Shown: positions 34,843 to 44,469, numbered from the stretch's first letter. The stretch: DNA of 64,000 bases from Flavobacteriales bacterium (GCA_018335925.1 JAGXRF010000017.1:124001-188000); one strand, 5' to 3'. A program made the numbers and translations. Notes: generated by a model from the letters alone, not told the origin.

Positions 34843-35460
34843 ATGGAAGTCCTTACAACTTATTTTCCTCATTTAACTCCGTTACAAATACAACAATTTC
34901 AAGCTTTATATCCTTTGTATTTAGATTGGAATAGCAAGATTAATGTGGTTTCCAGAAAAGATATCGAAGAATTGTACACCCGACATGTATTACATTCTCT
35001 AGGAATTGCAAAAGTTATCTCCTTTCAACCAAACACTAAAATTGTAGATGTAGGCACAGGTGGCGGATTTCCGGGGATTCCGTTAGCTATTTTATTTCCA
35101 GAGTGCCAATTTGATTTAATAGATGTGATTGGAAAAAAAATAAAGGTAGTTAATGAAGTTGCTCATGCTATTGGATTAAAAAACATAAAAGCAACCCAAA
35201 CCAGAGCTGAAACCTTAAAAGATAAATATGATTTTGTGGTAAGTAGAGCGGTTACCAACATGACCGATTTTGTGCAATGGGTGCAACCGCATGTAACGAA
35301 AAATAGTAAAAATGAATTACCTAATGGAATTTTATACTTAAAGGGGGGGGATTTAACCGAAGAATTGGCTCCATTCCCAAAAGCAAAATTGTTCGACTTA
35401 TCTACTTTTTTTTCAGAAGATTTTTTTGAAACCAAAAAGGTGGTTTATTTAGGATTATAA
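34843..35460 (+). CDS. rsmG: 16S rRNA (guanine-N7) methyltransferase
   Basis: A 205-residue enzyme that methylates N7 of G527 in 16S rRNA. The SAM site KIVDVGTGGGFPGIPLAILF and the acidic motif DLIDVIGKKIKVVNEV are intact, as is SRAVTNMTDFVQWVQPHV in the C-terminal part. The ORF track extends 40 codons upstream, across the desaturase promoter and start; ATG at 34843 gives the usual length. An eight-G run at 35343-35350 encodes the conserved YLKGGDL segment and could be prone to slippage. Confidence 0.93.
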   Translation: MEVLTTYFPHLTPLQIQQFQALYPLYLDWNSKINVVSRKDIEELYTRHVLHSLGIAKVISFQPNTKIVDVGTGGGFPGIPLAILFPECQFDLIDVIGKKIKVVNEVAHAIGLKNIKATQTRAETLKDKYDFVVSRAVTNMTDFVQWVQPHVTKNSKNELPNGILYLKGGDLTEELAPFPKAKLFDLSTFFSEDFFETKKVVYLGL

Positions 35461-35466
35461 AATTAA

Positions 35467-35494
35467 TTAGCCCACGATTAAAAACGTGGGCTAA
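35467..35494. terminator. Bidirectional terminator after rsmG
   Basis: TTAGCCCACG and CGTGGGCTAA form a perfect 10-bp stem around ATTAAAAA. It lies between the stops of two convergent genes and is flanked by AT-rich sequence on both sides. Confidence 0.85.
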
Positions 35495-35507
35495 TATTTA
35501 ATAAAAA

Positions 35508-36791
35508 TTAAAATATTTTTTTGATGTGCATAAAATCAAAATAGGCATTTTCTATCGCTTCTCTATGGTCAGGATGCGCAATATCTACCAAAGCTTTCAC
35601 TCTTTGTTTGAGTGTTTTGCCATACAAATCTGCTATCCCATATTCGGTAATTACATATTGTACGTGCGAACGAGTAGTAACCACACCTGCACCTTGTTTT
35701 AAAAAAGGCACAATTCTGGTTTCACCTCTTTTGGTGGTTGATGGCAAAGCAATAATAGCCTTTCCTCCTACACTTAACGAAGCACCACGAATAAAATCCA
35801 TTTGCCCTCCTACCCCAGAATACATCGATCCACCGATTGAATCCGCACAAACTTGTCCGGTTAAATCCACTTCAATTGCAGAATTGATGGCAATCATTTT
35901 TGGGTTTTTTCTAATTCGAGCCGTGTCATTTACCGCAGAACTTTCTTTCATTTCAATAAACGAGTTATCATCTACAAAATCATACAATCTTTTCGAACCC
36001 ATTAAAAAAGTTGCCAAAACTCTTCCTCTGGTTGTGCCTTTGTAGTTACATGTTATCACGTTTTTTTCAATTAAGTCAATCACTCCATCCGAAAACATTT
36101 CGGTATGCAAACCCAAATCTTTATGATTGGTTAATTTACTCAAAGCGGCATTTGGAATTGAGCCTATCCCCATTTGTAAGGTGCTTCTGTCTTCTATTAA
36201 AGAAGCTACATACTCCCCTATTTTCTCTTCTTGCGGAGTAAAAGGTGTTACTTCATGACTATGGATAGGAGTATCTACTAAAACCAAAAAATCGATTTCA
36301 GACTCGTGCAAAATACCATCTCCAAAAGTTCGTGGCATGTTTGGGTTAACCTGTGCTATCACAATTTTTGCGTTTTCAATTGCAGCAATAGTAGCTTCCA
36401 CCGAAACTCCTAAAGAGCAATAACCGTGTCGGTCGGGTGGTGAAACATGAATAAAAACCACGTCTAATACCAATACTTTTTTGCGAAATAAGTGAGGTAA
36501 TTCACTTAAAAAAACAGGGGTATACGATCCGTTTCCTGCTTTTAATGTATGACGTACGTTAGCTCCAATAAAAAAGGAATTCACATGAAAACTTTCTGCT
36601 AAATCCGGATTGGCATAAGGTGCTGCACCTTCGGTGTGTAAATGACAAATTTCTACATTTCTCAATTCAGATGCTCTTTGCGTTAAAGCATGTGTTAAAA
36701 TAGTTGGGGTTGCTGCTGCGGCTTGTACATAAACTCTATCTCCTGATTTTACAACTTTCACAGCTTCTTCTGCAGTAACATATTTGCTCAT
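35508..36791 (-). CDS. Acetyl-CoA hydrolase/CoA-transferase family protein
   Basis: A 427-residue protein of the acetate/4-hydroxybutyrate CoA-transferase type. It has a two-domain NagB-like fold. TLQMGIGSIPNAALSKL and GGSMYSGVGGQMDFIRGASL are typical segments of this family, and the ESSAVNDTARIRKNP region follows the candidate acidic catalytic area. It exchanges CoA between acyl-CoA and a carboxylate, possibly acetate or butyrate. The ORF track begins 14 codons earlier; ATG at 36791 follows a TAAATTTG -7 element by 17 bases. It is a single-gene unit, so the exact substrates cannot be inferred. Confidence 0.85.
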   Translation of the reverse strand: MSKYVTAEEAVKVVKSGDRVYVQAAAATPTILTHALTQRASELRNVEICHLHTEGAAPYANPDLAESFHVNSFFIGANVRHTLKAGNGSYTPVFLSELPHLFRKKVLVLDVVFIHVSPPDRHGYCSLGVSVEATIAAIENAKIVIAQVNPNMPRTFGDGILHESEIDFLVLVDTPIHSHEVTPFTPQEEKIGEYVASLIEDRSTLQMGIGSIPNAALSKLTNHKDLGLHTEMFSDGVIDLIEKNVITCNYKGTTRGRVLATFLMGSKRLYDFVDDNSFIEMKESSAVNDTARIRKNPKMIAINSAIEVDLTGQVCADSIGGSMYSGVGGQMDFIRGASLSVGGKAIIALPSTTKRGETRIVPFLKQGAGVVTTRSHVQYVITEYGIADLYGKTLKQRVKALVDIAHPDHREAIENAYFDFMHIKKIF

Positions 36792-36808
36792 ATCTATCAA
36801 TTTTGGTT

Positions 36809-36816
36809 CAAATTTA
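36809..36816 (-). promoter_or_regulatory. -7 promoter element of the CoA-transferase gene
   Basis: TAAATTTG on the minus strand fits TAnnTTTG. It overlaps the upstream extension that the ORF track called coding, so it supports the later start. Confidence 0.45.
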
Positions 36817-36941
36817 AGTTGTAATTTAAACAAAAAACATGACTTTTCTCATAGTAAGACTTTTAAATAAAAATAAATAGAGGAATGAAAGTTTAAGTAA
36901 AAGGTAATAGATACCAAAAGCACAAAACCACTTTATTTTCC

Positions 36942-36949
36942 TACTTTTG
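36942..36949 (+). promoter_or_regulatory. -7 promoter element of map
   Basis: TACTTTTG fits TAnnTTTG and lies 18 bases before the map ATG. No -33 match. Confidence 0.45.
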
Positions 36950-36967
36950 CAACTTTAAATACCACAA

Positions 36968-37786
36968 ATGATTATCCCAAAAAACAGAGAAGAAATTGAA
37001 TTGATACGTCAGAGTGCCTTGCTGGTTTCCAAAACGTTAGGCATGGTAGCTGGCATTATCAAACCTGGCATTACCACTTTAGAATTAGACAAAATTGCAG
37101 AGGAATTTATCAGAGATAACGGAGGGGTTCCGGGATTTAAAGGACTGTATGGTTGTCCGAGCACTTTACTTACCAGTGTAAATGAGCAAGTAGTACATGG
37201 CTTACCAACCAACCGACCAATTGAAGATGGAGACATTGTTAGTGTGGATTGCGGGGTTTTGATGAACGACTTTTACGGAGATCATGCGTATACCTTTGAA
37301 ATTGGCAATGTAAAACCTGAGACTAAACTCCTATTACAACGCACCAAAGAATCTTTGTATATAGGAATTAAAGAATGTAAAACCGGTAATAGAGTAGGTG
37401 ATATTAGTAATGCCATTCAAAAATACACCGAATCTTTTGGTTATGGTGTTGTAAGAGAATTGGTCGGTCATGGTTTGGGTAGAAAATTACACGAAGAGCC
37501 TGAAGTTCCTAATTATGGTAAAAAAGGAAGTGGAAAATTATTGGTGGAAGGCATGACCATTGCCATTGAGCCTATGATTAACTTAGGAACCAAAAACATC
37601 CAACAATTAAAAGATGGATGGACTATTGTTACCCGCGACAAAAAACCAAGTGCCCATTTTGAGCACAATGTGGCCATTGTTGATGGTAAGCCTGAATTGT
37701 TATCTACTTTTGCTTATGTATACCAAGCTATAGGCATAGAAAGCAATGAAGAAGAAGGGTTAAGACAACAGGCATTGGTTTTATAA
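36968..37786 (+). CDS. map: Methionine aminopeptidase, type I
   Basis: A 272-residue metalloprotease that removes the initiator methionine. The metal ligands appear in order: DCGVLMNDFYGDHAYTF (two Asp), GHGLGRKLHEEP (His), IAIEPMI (Glu), and SAHFEHNVAI (Glu). GFKGLYGCPSTLLTSVNEQVVHG includes the conserved N-terminal histidine. The C-terminal tail is about 15-20 residues longer than in E. coli. It is followed 10 bases later by a methyltransferase gene that is probably co-transcribed. Confidence 0.95.
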   Translation: MIIPKNREEIELIRQSALLVSKTLGMVAGIIKPGITTLELDKIAEEFIRDNGGVPGFKGLYGCPSTLLTSVNEQVVHGLPTNRPIEDGDIVSVDCGVLMNDFYGDHAYTFEIGNVKPETKLLLQRTKESLYIGIKECKTGNRVGDISNAIQKYTESFGYGVVRELVGHGLGRKLHEEPEVPNYGKKGSGKLLVEGMTIAIEPMINLGTKNIQQLKDGWTIVTRDKKPSAHFEHNVAIVDGKPELLSTFAYVYQAIGIESNEEEGLRQQALVL

Positions 37787-37796
37787 ATAAATCAAG

Positions 37797-38579
37797 ATGA
37801 AGAAGTTATTTCGATGGGTATTGAATACCATTCCACGTCCGGTTTTAATTCGGTTGAGTTTGGTGGTTCGACCTGTTTTGGCTAGGTGGCTTAAAGGAAA
37901 TACTTATACCGATCCAATTGATGGAAAAAGTTTTCGCATGTTTTTGCCTTACGGATATGGCACTCAACGAAACAATGTATTGTCTCCAAGCACTTTATCA
38001 CTAGAAAGACATAGGTTATTATGGTTGTTTTTAAAAAATGAAACCAACTTTTTTACCTCTACCGAAAAAATACATTTATTGCATTTTGCTCCGGAGCAAG
38101 CTTTTTACCAATTGTTTAAACAGCAAAAGAATTTGGTATATACCACCACCGATTTGCTTTCTCCATTGGCAGATGTAAAAGCAGATATTTGTAATCTTCC
38201 ATTTGAAGACAACAGTTACGATGTCATATTTTGCAACCATGTGTTGGAGCATATCCCAAATGACACCAAAGCCATGCAAGAATTATACAGAGTGATGAAA
38301 CCCGGAGGTTGGGGAATTTTTCAAATTCCGCAAGATTTAAATAGAGAAAAAACTTTTACGGACGATAGCATCACCGACCCAAAAGAAAGAGCTAAAATTT
38401 TCGGACAATACGATCATGTTCGTGTGTATGGTAGAGACTATTTTAACCAGTTACGTTCTGTTGGGTTTGAGGTAGAAGAAGTTGACTATACTTTGCAACT
38501 AACCTCAGAAGAAGTTACAAGATATTGTTTGGCAAAAGGAGAAATTATTCCATTGGTTAAAAAACCTAAGGCAACTTAA
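37797..38579 (+). CDS. Class I SAM-dependent methyltransferase
   Basis: A 260-residue protein. The N-terminus is basic (MKKLFRWVLNTIPRPVLIRL) and could be a membrane-associated helix. The methyltransferase core has ADICNLPFEDNSYDVIFCNHVLEHIPND and MQELYRVMKPGGWGIFQIP, as in Methyltransf_11 members. A canonical glycine-rich motif I is not clear: the corresponding segment reads IHLLHFAPEQAF. The gene follows map by 10 bases. Its last 14 bases overlap the convergent apbE gene. The substrate is unknown. Confidence 0.8.
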   Translation: MKKLFRWVLNTIPRPVLIRLSLVVRPVLARWLKGNTYTDPIDGKSFRMFLPYGYGTQRNNVLSPSTLSLERHRLLWLFLKNETNFFTSTEKIHLLHFAPEQAFYQLFKQQKNLVYTTTDLLSPLADVKADICNLPFEDNSYDVIFCNHVLEHIPNDTKAMQELYRVMKPGGWGIFQIPQDLNREKTFTDDSITDPKERAKIFGQYDHVRVYGRDYFNQLRSVGFEVEEVDYTLQLTSEEVTRYCLAKGEIIPLVKKPKAT

Positions 38580-39558
38580 TAGCTTTTAAACCTTCGCTTT
38601 CAAAGATTTTGATTTTTCCATTTTCTTCATACACAACAAATGCCAATAGCTGTGGTCTTTGGTTATAAAATTCCATCAATTGCTTTGGTTCCATCAACAT
38701 GGTAGCCGTTGCGTATGCATCCGCTTCTGCAGTGGTTTTAGCTAAAATAGTAGCACTTAAAATACTGGTCTTGGTAGCTAATCCGGTTTTCGGATGGATG
38801 ATATGTACAAATCTCTGCCCAGTAACTGAATCCGTTTTAATTTTTCTATAATTCCCGGAGGTAGCCAAACCCAAATCGGTTTGAGATAACTTGGCAATCA
38901 ACTTTCTGCCATGTTCCGGATTTTGCAATGGATCGTCAATACCGGTTGTCCAAGGTTTTTTAGTTTCTAAATTTTGGCCGAAAGTAAATATCTCTCCTCC
39001 TATTTCAACCAAAGCATTTTTAATGCCTTTACTCTTTAAATGGGCAACTAAAACATCCACTGCATATCCTTGAGCTACAGCATTAAAGTCAAAATACATA
39101 GCTTGATGTTTTTTGGCAATGCGTTTTTCATTTAATCGAATTTTATCAAAACCTACCAATTGCAATAAGCTATCTAAGCTATTTTCTTTCCATTCGATAC
39201 TTTGTTTAGAAGGCCCAAAACCATAAGCATTTACCAATACTCCAATAGTTGGATCAAATAAACCATCTGTATCATGATAAACTTTTTGAGAAATTTTAAA
39301 ATTCTCCACAAAAAAATCATCCACTTCTACAGCTTCATCTCGATTAATTTTGCTGATGATAGAATTTGGAATATAGGTAGATAATGACATATCAAATTGA
39401 TGTAAAATCGAATCAATTTCCGCTTTTTCTACTAAAGACTTATCCGAAAAATATTTGATGTAATAGGTGGTACCTTGGGTTTCTCCTTGCAATTCAAAAG
39501 CTTTTTCTTTGCAAGAAAACAAGGTAAATAAAAAAACAGCACTAACTAATTTCCACAT
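38566..39558 (-). CDS. apbE: FAD:protein FMN transferase (ApbE)
   Basis: A 330-residue lipoprotein (signal MWKLVSAVFLFTLFSCKE, Cys16). It attaches FMN through a phosphoester bond to threonine in targets such as NqrB and NqrC. FDMSLSTYIPNSIISKIN near residue 60, DFNAVAQGYAVDVL near residue 170, IGGEIFTFG and a C-terminal ATMLM-like stretch (AEADAYATATMLM) match the family. It lies just after the nqr operon, so NqrB and NqrC are its likely substrates. The ORF track begins nine codons earlier; MWKLVS gives the lipoprotein signal. Its start overlaps the preceding 121-aa gene by 17 bases. Confidence 0.92.
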   Translation of the reverse strand: MWKLVSAVFLFTLFSCKEKAFELQGETQGTTYYIKYFSDKSLVEKAEIDSILHQFDMSLSTYIPNSIISKINRDEAVEVDDFFVENFKISQKVYHDTDGLFDPTIGVLVNAYGFGPSKQSIEWKENSLDSLLQLVGFDKIRLNEKRIAKKHQAMYFDFNAVAQGYAVDVLVAHLKSKGIKNALVEIGGEIFTFGQNLETKKPWTTGIDDPLQNPEHGRKLIAKLSQTDLGLATSGNYRKIKTDSVTGQRFVHIIHPKTGLATKTSILSATILAKTTAEADAYATATMLMEPKQLMEFYNQRPQLLAFVVYEENGKIKIFESEGLKAIKLP

Positions 39559-39907
39559 AACCTTCGTAAAAAATGGCATAATCATCGGTTTTATAAATTG
39601 GTTTTTCTACATCGTTGGCATTGGCAATACCCACCCCTGCAAACAATACTTTGGCTTTTAATTTCTCTGCATGTGCTTTAAAAGTTTCCATCCAAACCAC
39701 ATCATATTGTTGAGGATGGTTTGGATAAGTTGCCACTTGTACCAACACAAAGTGTAAGGTATTGGTAGGCTTATCTACACACACAAACTGTGGATGTTTT
39801 TTTAACTGGCTGTTAATTGCAATAAATTCAAAACCCTTGGCCTCTAAATCCTTTCCAACATGGTTCATTGCCAATTGATGTAATTCTAAAGCACTTAATG
39901 TTTCCAT
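39542..39907 (-). CDS. Conserved small protein between nqrF and apbE, function unknown
   Basis: A 121-residue soluble protein. It has no signal peptide or TM segment. It appears alpha/beta, with QLKKHPQFVCVDKPTNTLHF and EKLKAKVLFAGVGIANANDVEKP. I do not assign a domain; small proteins in this position are sometimes labelled as NQR subunit F, which this is not, because the complete nqrF is next door. It overlaps the apbE start by 17 bases and is separated from nqrF by a terminator, so it is co-expressed with apbE from its own promoter. A role in NQR assembly or flavinylation is inferred from context only. Confidence 0.7.
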   Translation of the reverse strand: METLSALELHQLAMNHVGKDLEAKGFEFIAINSQLKKHPQFVCVDKPTNTLHFVLVQVATYPNHPQQYDVVWMETFKAHAEKLKAKVLFAGVGIANANDVEKPIYKTDDYAIFYEGYVEIS

Positions 39908-39911
39908 GATG

Positions 39912-39919
39912 CAAAATTA
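39912..39919 (-). promoter_or_regulatory. -7 element very close to the 121-aa gene start
   Basis: TAATTTTG on the minus strand fits TAnnTTTG and ends only four bases before the ATG. With the usual -7 spacing, transcription would start at or next to the ATG, implying a leaderless mRNA, unless translation starts at the second Met (residue 14). Confidence 0.45.
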
Positions 39920-39944
39920 GTTTTTGGATGATAAAACATTACAT

Positions 39945-39973
39945 AAAAAAAGCCAATTCTTTCGAATTGGCTT
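39945..39973 (-). terminator. Terminator of the nqr operon
   Basis: On the minus strand AAGCCAATTC and GAATTGGCTT form a perfect stem around GAAA and are followed by seven or more T residues. It lies directly after the nqrF stop. Confidence 0.88.
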
Positions 39974-39979
39974 GATTTT

Positions 39980-41275
39980 TTATCCACCGAAGTCGTCAAA
40001 ACGAATATTTTCTGGTGGGATTCCGAAGTCTTCACCCATTTTCTGAACAGCTTTGTTCATCATTGGTGGACCACAGAAGTACAATTCGATATCTTCCGGA
40101 GCATCGTGTTTCGATAAGTAATTATCAATTACACAGTTGTGGATAAAACCAACAAAACCATCTCCTTCGCCATCTAAACCATCTTTTACTTTCCAATTAT
40201 CTTCTGGTAATGGTTCAGACAATGCCATGTAGAATTTAAAGTTAGGGAAATCTTTCTCTAAAGCTCTAAAATGGTCAACATAGAATAATTCTCTTTTAGA
40301 ACGACCTCCATACCAATAAGTAACCTTTCTTCCTGTTTTTACCGTACGGAACAAATGGTATAAGTGCGAACGCATTGGAGCCATACCGGCACCACCACCA
40401 ACATATAACATTTCTGCATCACTCTCATTGATAAAGAATTCTCCATAAGGACCTGACACAACCACATCATCACCAGCTTTTCTGGAGAAAATATAAGAAG
40501 ACGCAACACCTGGATTTACATTCATCCATCCGTTTTTAGCTCTGTCCCAAGGTGGGGTAGCTACACGAACGTTCAACATAATTTTTCTTCCTTCTGCAGG
40601 GTAAGAAGCCATTGAATATGCTCTTTCCACAGTCTCCGGGTTTTTCATTACCAAACTCCACAATTGGAATTTATCCCATTCAGCTTTGAACTTTTCAGGT
40701 TCTCCTGGATGTTCTTCAGGGTGAGCAGTAATGTCGATATCGGCATATTTAACTTCACATTTTGGAATTTCTATTTGGATGTAACCACCAGCCTCGTAGT
40801 GCATGTCCTCAGGCAATTCCACAATAAATTCTTTAATAAAAGAGGCTACGTTATAGTTAGAATAAACTTTAGCATTGAATTTTTTAATTCCGAATACTTC
40901 TTCCGGAACTTCAATTACCATGTTATTTTTTACTTTGACCTGACAACCTAATCTCCATCCTTCTGCAATTTCTTTTCTGGTAAAATGAGGTTCTTCAGTT
41001 GGTAAAATAGATCCACCCCCATCTAACACTTTACATTTACACTGTATACAAGTTCCACCACCACCACAAGCAGATGGCAAAAAGATTTTGCTATTTCCAA
41101 GGGTAGAAAGTAAAGTAGAACCAGATCCTACTTCAATTTCGTTTTCCCCATTAATTTTAATTTTTACTGGTCCAGAAGGCATTAATTTAGCTTTGGCTCC
41201 TAATAACATAGAAACCAATAAAAAAATCACTACTAAAAAAACAACCACACTGGCAATTACTACGATAGTATTCAT
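39980..41275 (-). CDS. nqrF: Na+-translocating NADH:quinone reductase subunit F
   Basis: A 431-residue entry subunit. An N-terminal TM helix ([20 protein letters not shown]) anchors it. The 2Fe-2S ferredoxin domain has [14 protein letters not shown] and a later Cys (WRLGCQVKV). The FAD domain shows [13 protein letters not shown], and the NADH domain [20 protein letters not shown] and [14 protein letters not shown]. It oxidises NADH and passes electrons into the complex. The length is slightly above the Vibrio protein (about 408). It is the last gene of nqrABCDEF and is followed by a strong terminator. Confidence 0.96.
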   Translation of the reverse strand: MNTIVVIASVVVFLVVIFLLVSMLLGAKAKLMPSGPVKIKINGENEIEVGSGSTLLSTLGNSKIFLPSACGGGGTCIQCKCKVLDGGGSILPTEEPHFTRKEIAEGWRLGCQVKVKNNMVIEVPEEVFGIKKFNAKVYSNYNVASFIKEFIVELPEDMHYEAGGYIQIEIPKCEVKYADIDITAHPEEHPGEPEKFKAEWDKFQLWSLVMKNPETVERAYSMASYPAEGRKIMLNVRVATPPWDRAKNGWMNVNPGVASSYIFSRKAGDDVVVSGPYGEFFINESDAEMLYVGGGAGMAPMRSHLYHLFRTVKTGRKVTYWYGGRSKRELFYVDHFRALEKDFPNFKFYMALSEPLPEDNWKVKDGLDGEGDGFVGFIHNCVIDNYLSKHDAPEDIELYFCGPPMMNKAVQKMGEDFGIPPENIRFDDFGG

Positions 41276-41294
41276 ACGTTAATTGTAAAGAAGA

Positions 41295-41912
41295 TTAAAT
41301 TTTAATACCCATAAAGCTCATGAAAGCAATTGCCATCAATCCTGTAATAAGGAAGGTAATACCCAAACCTCTTAATGGAGCAGGTACATGAGAGTAAGCG
41401 ATTTTTTCGCGAATAGCTGCAATTGCTAAAATGGCTAGAAACCATCCAATACCAGAACCTAATCCGTAAGTTGCTGCTTCTACTACAGTTCCAAAGTCTT
41501 TTTGCTGCATAAACAATGCTCCTCCTAAGATGGCACAGTTAACAGCAATTAATGGTAAGAAAATACCCAAAGCACCATACAATGCCGGAGCAAATTTTTC
41601 TACAATCATTTCTACTAATTGCACCATAGAAGCAATCACGGCAATAAACATGATAAAGCTTAAGAAACTCAAATCAATTGAAGCATATTCTTCTCCTAAC
41701 CATGCCAATGCTCCTGCTTTCAATAAATAATTATCTAATAAATAGTTGATAGGAACAGTAATAGACAAAACGAAAACAACTGCTAACCCTAAACCAACTG
41801 CAGTTTTTACTGTTTTTGAAACCGCTAAATAAGAACACATCCCCAAGAAGTATGCGAAAATCATATTTTCGATGAAGATGCTTTTGACAAATAAACTTGC
41901 TAAATCTTGCAT
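41295..41912 (-). CDS. nqrE: Na+-translocating NADH:quinone reductase subunit E
   Basis: A 205-residue six-helix membrane subunit. The cysteines that with NqrD hold the intramembrane iron centre are visible in [14 protein letters not shown] (first helix) and [15 protein letters not shown]. With NqrD it forms an inverted-topology pair like RnfA/RnfE. The gene lies 19 bases from both nqrD and nqrF in a single transcript. Confidence 0.95.
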   Translation of the reverse strand: MQDLASLFVKSIFIENMIFAYFLGMCSYLAVSKTVKTAVGLGLAVVFVLSITVPINYLLDNYLLKAGALAWLGEEYASIDLSFLSFIMFIAVIASMVQLVEMIVEKFAPALYGALGIFLPLIAVNCAILGGALFMQQKDFGTVVEAATYGLGSGIGWFLAILAIAAIREKIAYSHVPAPLRGLGITFLITGLMAIAFMSFMGIKI

Positions 41913-41931
41913 AAAATTTCAGTTTTAAGGA

Positions 41932-42579
41932 TTAGTGCTTTTCGATTAATTTGGTGTTTTTGGTTCTTTGTAACCAAATTAACACAGCTACTACAATCAA
42001 TGCCATTGGTGACAATAACATCAAACCGTTATTTTCGTAACCTGCTTCGTAAAAAGATGGAGGAATGATTTGAGCTCCCATTAACTTGCCTGAGCCTAAT
42101 AACTCACGAATAATGGCAACAATAATCAAAATGATTCCGTATCCGAAAGCGTTTCCGATACCATCTAAGAAGGACCTCCACACCCCATTACCTAAAGCAA
42201 AAGCTTCTAATCGGCCCATTACGATACAGTTGGTAATAATCAAACCAACAAAAACCGATAATTGTTTGCTAACATCATAGGCAAAAGCTTTCAATACTTG
42301 GTCTACTAAAATTACCAATGAAGCAATAATCACTAACTGAACGATGATACGAATACGATTAGGAATTAAATTTCTAATCATAGAGGTCACCACATTACTT
42401 GCACCCATTACAGCCATTACGGAAATTGCCATTACAATAGCAGGTTTTAACTGCACGGTAATTGCCAATGCCGAACAAATACCCAATACTTGCACAGTAA
42501 TAGGGTTGTTGTCGTTAAACGGATCTGTCAAAAGGGCTTTATTTCTTTTGGAGAACAAAGGTTCTTTTTCTGCTGACAT
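41932..42579 (-). CDS. nqrD: Na+-translocating NADH:quinone reductase subunit D
   Basis: A 215-residue six-helix membrane subunit homologous to NqrE and RnfE. The iron-centre cysteines are in [15 protein letters not shown] and [15 protein letters not shown]. It starts four bases after nqrC. The C-terminal helix ends with a basic tail ([15 protein letters not shown]). Confidence 0.95.
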   Translation of the reverse strand: MSAEKEPLFSKRNKALLTDPFNDNNPITVQVLGICSALAITVQLKPAIVMAISVMAVMGASNVVTSMIRNLIPNRIRIIVQLVIIASLVILVDQVLKAFAYDVSKQLSVFVGLIITNCIVMGRLEAFALGNGVWRSFLDGIGNAFGYGIILIIVAIIRELLGSGKLMGAQIIPPSFYEAGYENNGLMLLSPMALIVVAVLIWLQRTKNTKLIEKH

Positions 42580-42583
42580 AATA

Positions 42584-43315
42584 TTAATTGTTTAGAGCTA
42601 GTTGAGATTTTTGATTTTTAAGAAAATTCTTGTAGTGTGCCAAACGTTCTACAAACATGTTGGTAACACCATCTCCGGTAATGGTAGCACCAGAAATTGC
42701 ATCTACTTTGTTATCTTCTTTATCATCACCACCGGTATATCCTTTGGCCACGGTTACCCCAACCAATTCTCCGTTGGCATCAAAAATCTTTTCATTGATA
42801 AATCTTTCCTGAAACCAAGCTTGGGTAATTTCTGCACCTAAACCAGGAGTCTCTCCTTTGTGGTCAAAAACTACACCTTTAATAGTGTTCATGTCTTCAT
42901 CCAAAGAAATGTATCCCCAAATAGCATCCCATAAACCGGAACCTCTTAAAGGAATGATATAGAATTTTTTCCCTCCATTGTTTGCAACAAACAATGGAAA
43001 TTTTTGCTCGGTTACTTTCTTTTTCAACTCATTTTTTAAATCCACGTTAAATGCACCGTCTCTATCTTCGGTAGCAGTTCCGTCAGGATTTACTAAAAAT
43101 GCTTGTTGAATTACTTCGTCGTATTTGGCTTGAGCTTCCTCTCTGGTAATATCAGTGATTCCCACTGTAGCCAAAATATTTTGCATCTTTTCGTTCTTGA
43201 TGTTTACATCTTGCATAGGCTTTAAAGAAGTAGCAGCAATGGCCAACAAAGCTCCTACTATAATTACCATTACAGCTGCAAACAAAAAGGTATAGGCATT
43301 ACTTTCTTTGTTCAT
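42584..43315 (-). CDS. nqrC: Na+-translocating NADH:quinone reductase subunit C
   Basis: A 243-residue periplasmic flavoprotein with one N-terminal TM helix ([20 protein letters not shown]). The covalent FMN site is [16 protein letters not shown], with the acceptor threonine near residue 211, matching the ApbE recognition pattern. It passes electrons to NqrB. The gene begins two bases after nqrB and the maturation enzyme apbE is encoded just beyond nqrF. Confidence 0.96.
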   Translation of the reverse strand: MNKESNAYTFLFAAVMVIIVGALLAIAATSLKPMQDVNIKNEKMQNILATVGITDITREEAQAKYDEVIQQAFLVNPDGTATEDRDGAFNVDLKNELKKKVTEQKFPLFVANNGGKKFYIIPLRGSGLWDAIWGYISLDEDMNTIKGVVFDHKGETPGLGAEITQAWFQERFINEKIFDANGELVGVTVAKGYTGGDDKEDNKVDAISGATITGDGVTNMFVERLAHYKNFLKNQKSQLALNN

Positions 43316-43317
43316 GA

Positions 43318-44469
43318 TTAGGCAGTTTTAAGTTTAGCTACACGTTTTTTACGTTTGGATATGTTGGCTTGTACCACATAATGATCGATGGTAGGAGCAA
43401 AAACATTTAACAATAAAATTGCCAACATTACTCCTTCTGGATAAGCTGGGTTGAATACTCTAATTAAAATACTGAACAACCCTATCAAGAAACCGTAAAT
43501 CCATTTACCACGCTCGGTTTGAGCAGCAGAAACCGGGTCGGTAGCCATAAATACAATACCAAAAGCCAATCCACCTACCAATAAATGGTTCATACCAAAC
43601 TGCATCAATGCATTAGCTCCCCATAATTCAAACAAATAAGCAGTAAATGCAGCACCTAAGAATCCGCTGAAGATAATTTTCCAACTACCTACTCCTGTTA
43701 ATATCAAAATAGCTGCACCAACTAAAATCCATAAGGTAGATGTTTCAGAAATAGATCCGGGAATGCTACCTGCAAACATGCTCCAAGCTTCAAAGCCAGC
43801 TTCTTTACCAGCAGCTAATTTCCCTAAAATAGTTTCTCCTGAAATACCATCCACTTTCATGGCATCTGAAACCCATACTTTGTCACCCGACATGTAAGTT
43901 GGGTAAGCAAAAAATGCAAATGCTCTTGCAGTTAAAGCAGGGTTTAAAATATTCATTCCGGTACCTCCAAAAGCTTCTTTACCAAGTATAACAGCAAATA
44001 CAACGGAAATAGCCAACATCCATAATGGCAAGTCCACAGGCATGATCATCGGAATCAACATCCCGGTAACCAAATAACCTTCATTAACTTCGTGTCCTCT
44101 TTTAATAGCAAAGTAAAACTCAATAGCCAAACCTACACCATAAGATACGGCAATTATTGGAAGTACTTTCCATAAACCATGAGAAAACACATTCCAAAAA
44201 CTCATATCAGAGCCATCTATTTGAATAAAGTGTTGGTACCCGGTATTGTAAATTCCGAAGAATAAAGCTGGCAATAATGCCAAGATTACCGTTACCATGG
44301 TTCGTTTCAAATCTACCGCATCACGAATATGAGCACCGTGTTTGGTGGTGTGATTTGGCACAAACAAAAAGGTATCAAAAGCGTTGATGGCTGGGGCAAA
44401 TTGTTCTAATTTTTGTCCTTTGCCAAAGGGCTTTTTTAATTCATCTAATTTTTCGCGTAAAAATTTCAT
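43318..44469 (-). CDS. nqrB: Na+-translocating NADH:quinone reductase subunit B
   Basis: A 383-residue membrane subunit that holds the covalent FMN and riboflavin and forms the sodium path. The N-terminal segment and about ten TM helices (VILALLPALFFGIYN, MLAISVVFAVILGKEAFGGTG) match the family. GTGMNILNPALTARAFAFFAYP is a conserved stretch. The flavinylation site reads KVDGISGETILGK, with Thr near residue 213; the family pattern usually has Ala before the Thr, so Glu here is unusual but not necessarily inactivating. It lies between nqrA and nqrC in one transcript. Confidence 0.95.
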   Translation of the reverse strand: MKFLREKLDELKKPFGKGQKLEQFAPAINAFDTFLFVPNHTTKHGAHIRDAVDLKRTMVTVILALLPALFFGIYNTGYQHFIQIDGSDMSFWNVFSHGLWKVLPIIAVSYGVGLAIEFYFAIKRGHEVNEGYLVTGMLIPMIMPVDLPLWMLAISVVFAVILGKEAFGGTGMNILNPALTARAFAFFAYPTYMSGDKVWVSDAMKVDGISGETILGKLAAGKEAGFEAWSMFAGSIPGSISETSTLWILVGAAILILTGVGSWKIIFSGFLGAAFTAYLFELWGANALMQFGMNHLLVGGLAFGIVFMATDPVSAAQTERGKWIYGFLIGLFSILIRVFNPAYPEGVMLAILLLNVFAPTIDHYVVQANISKRKKRVAKLKTA

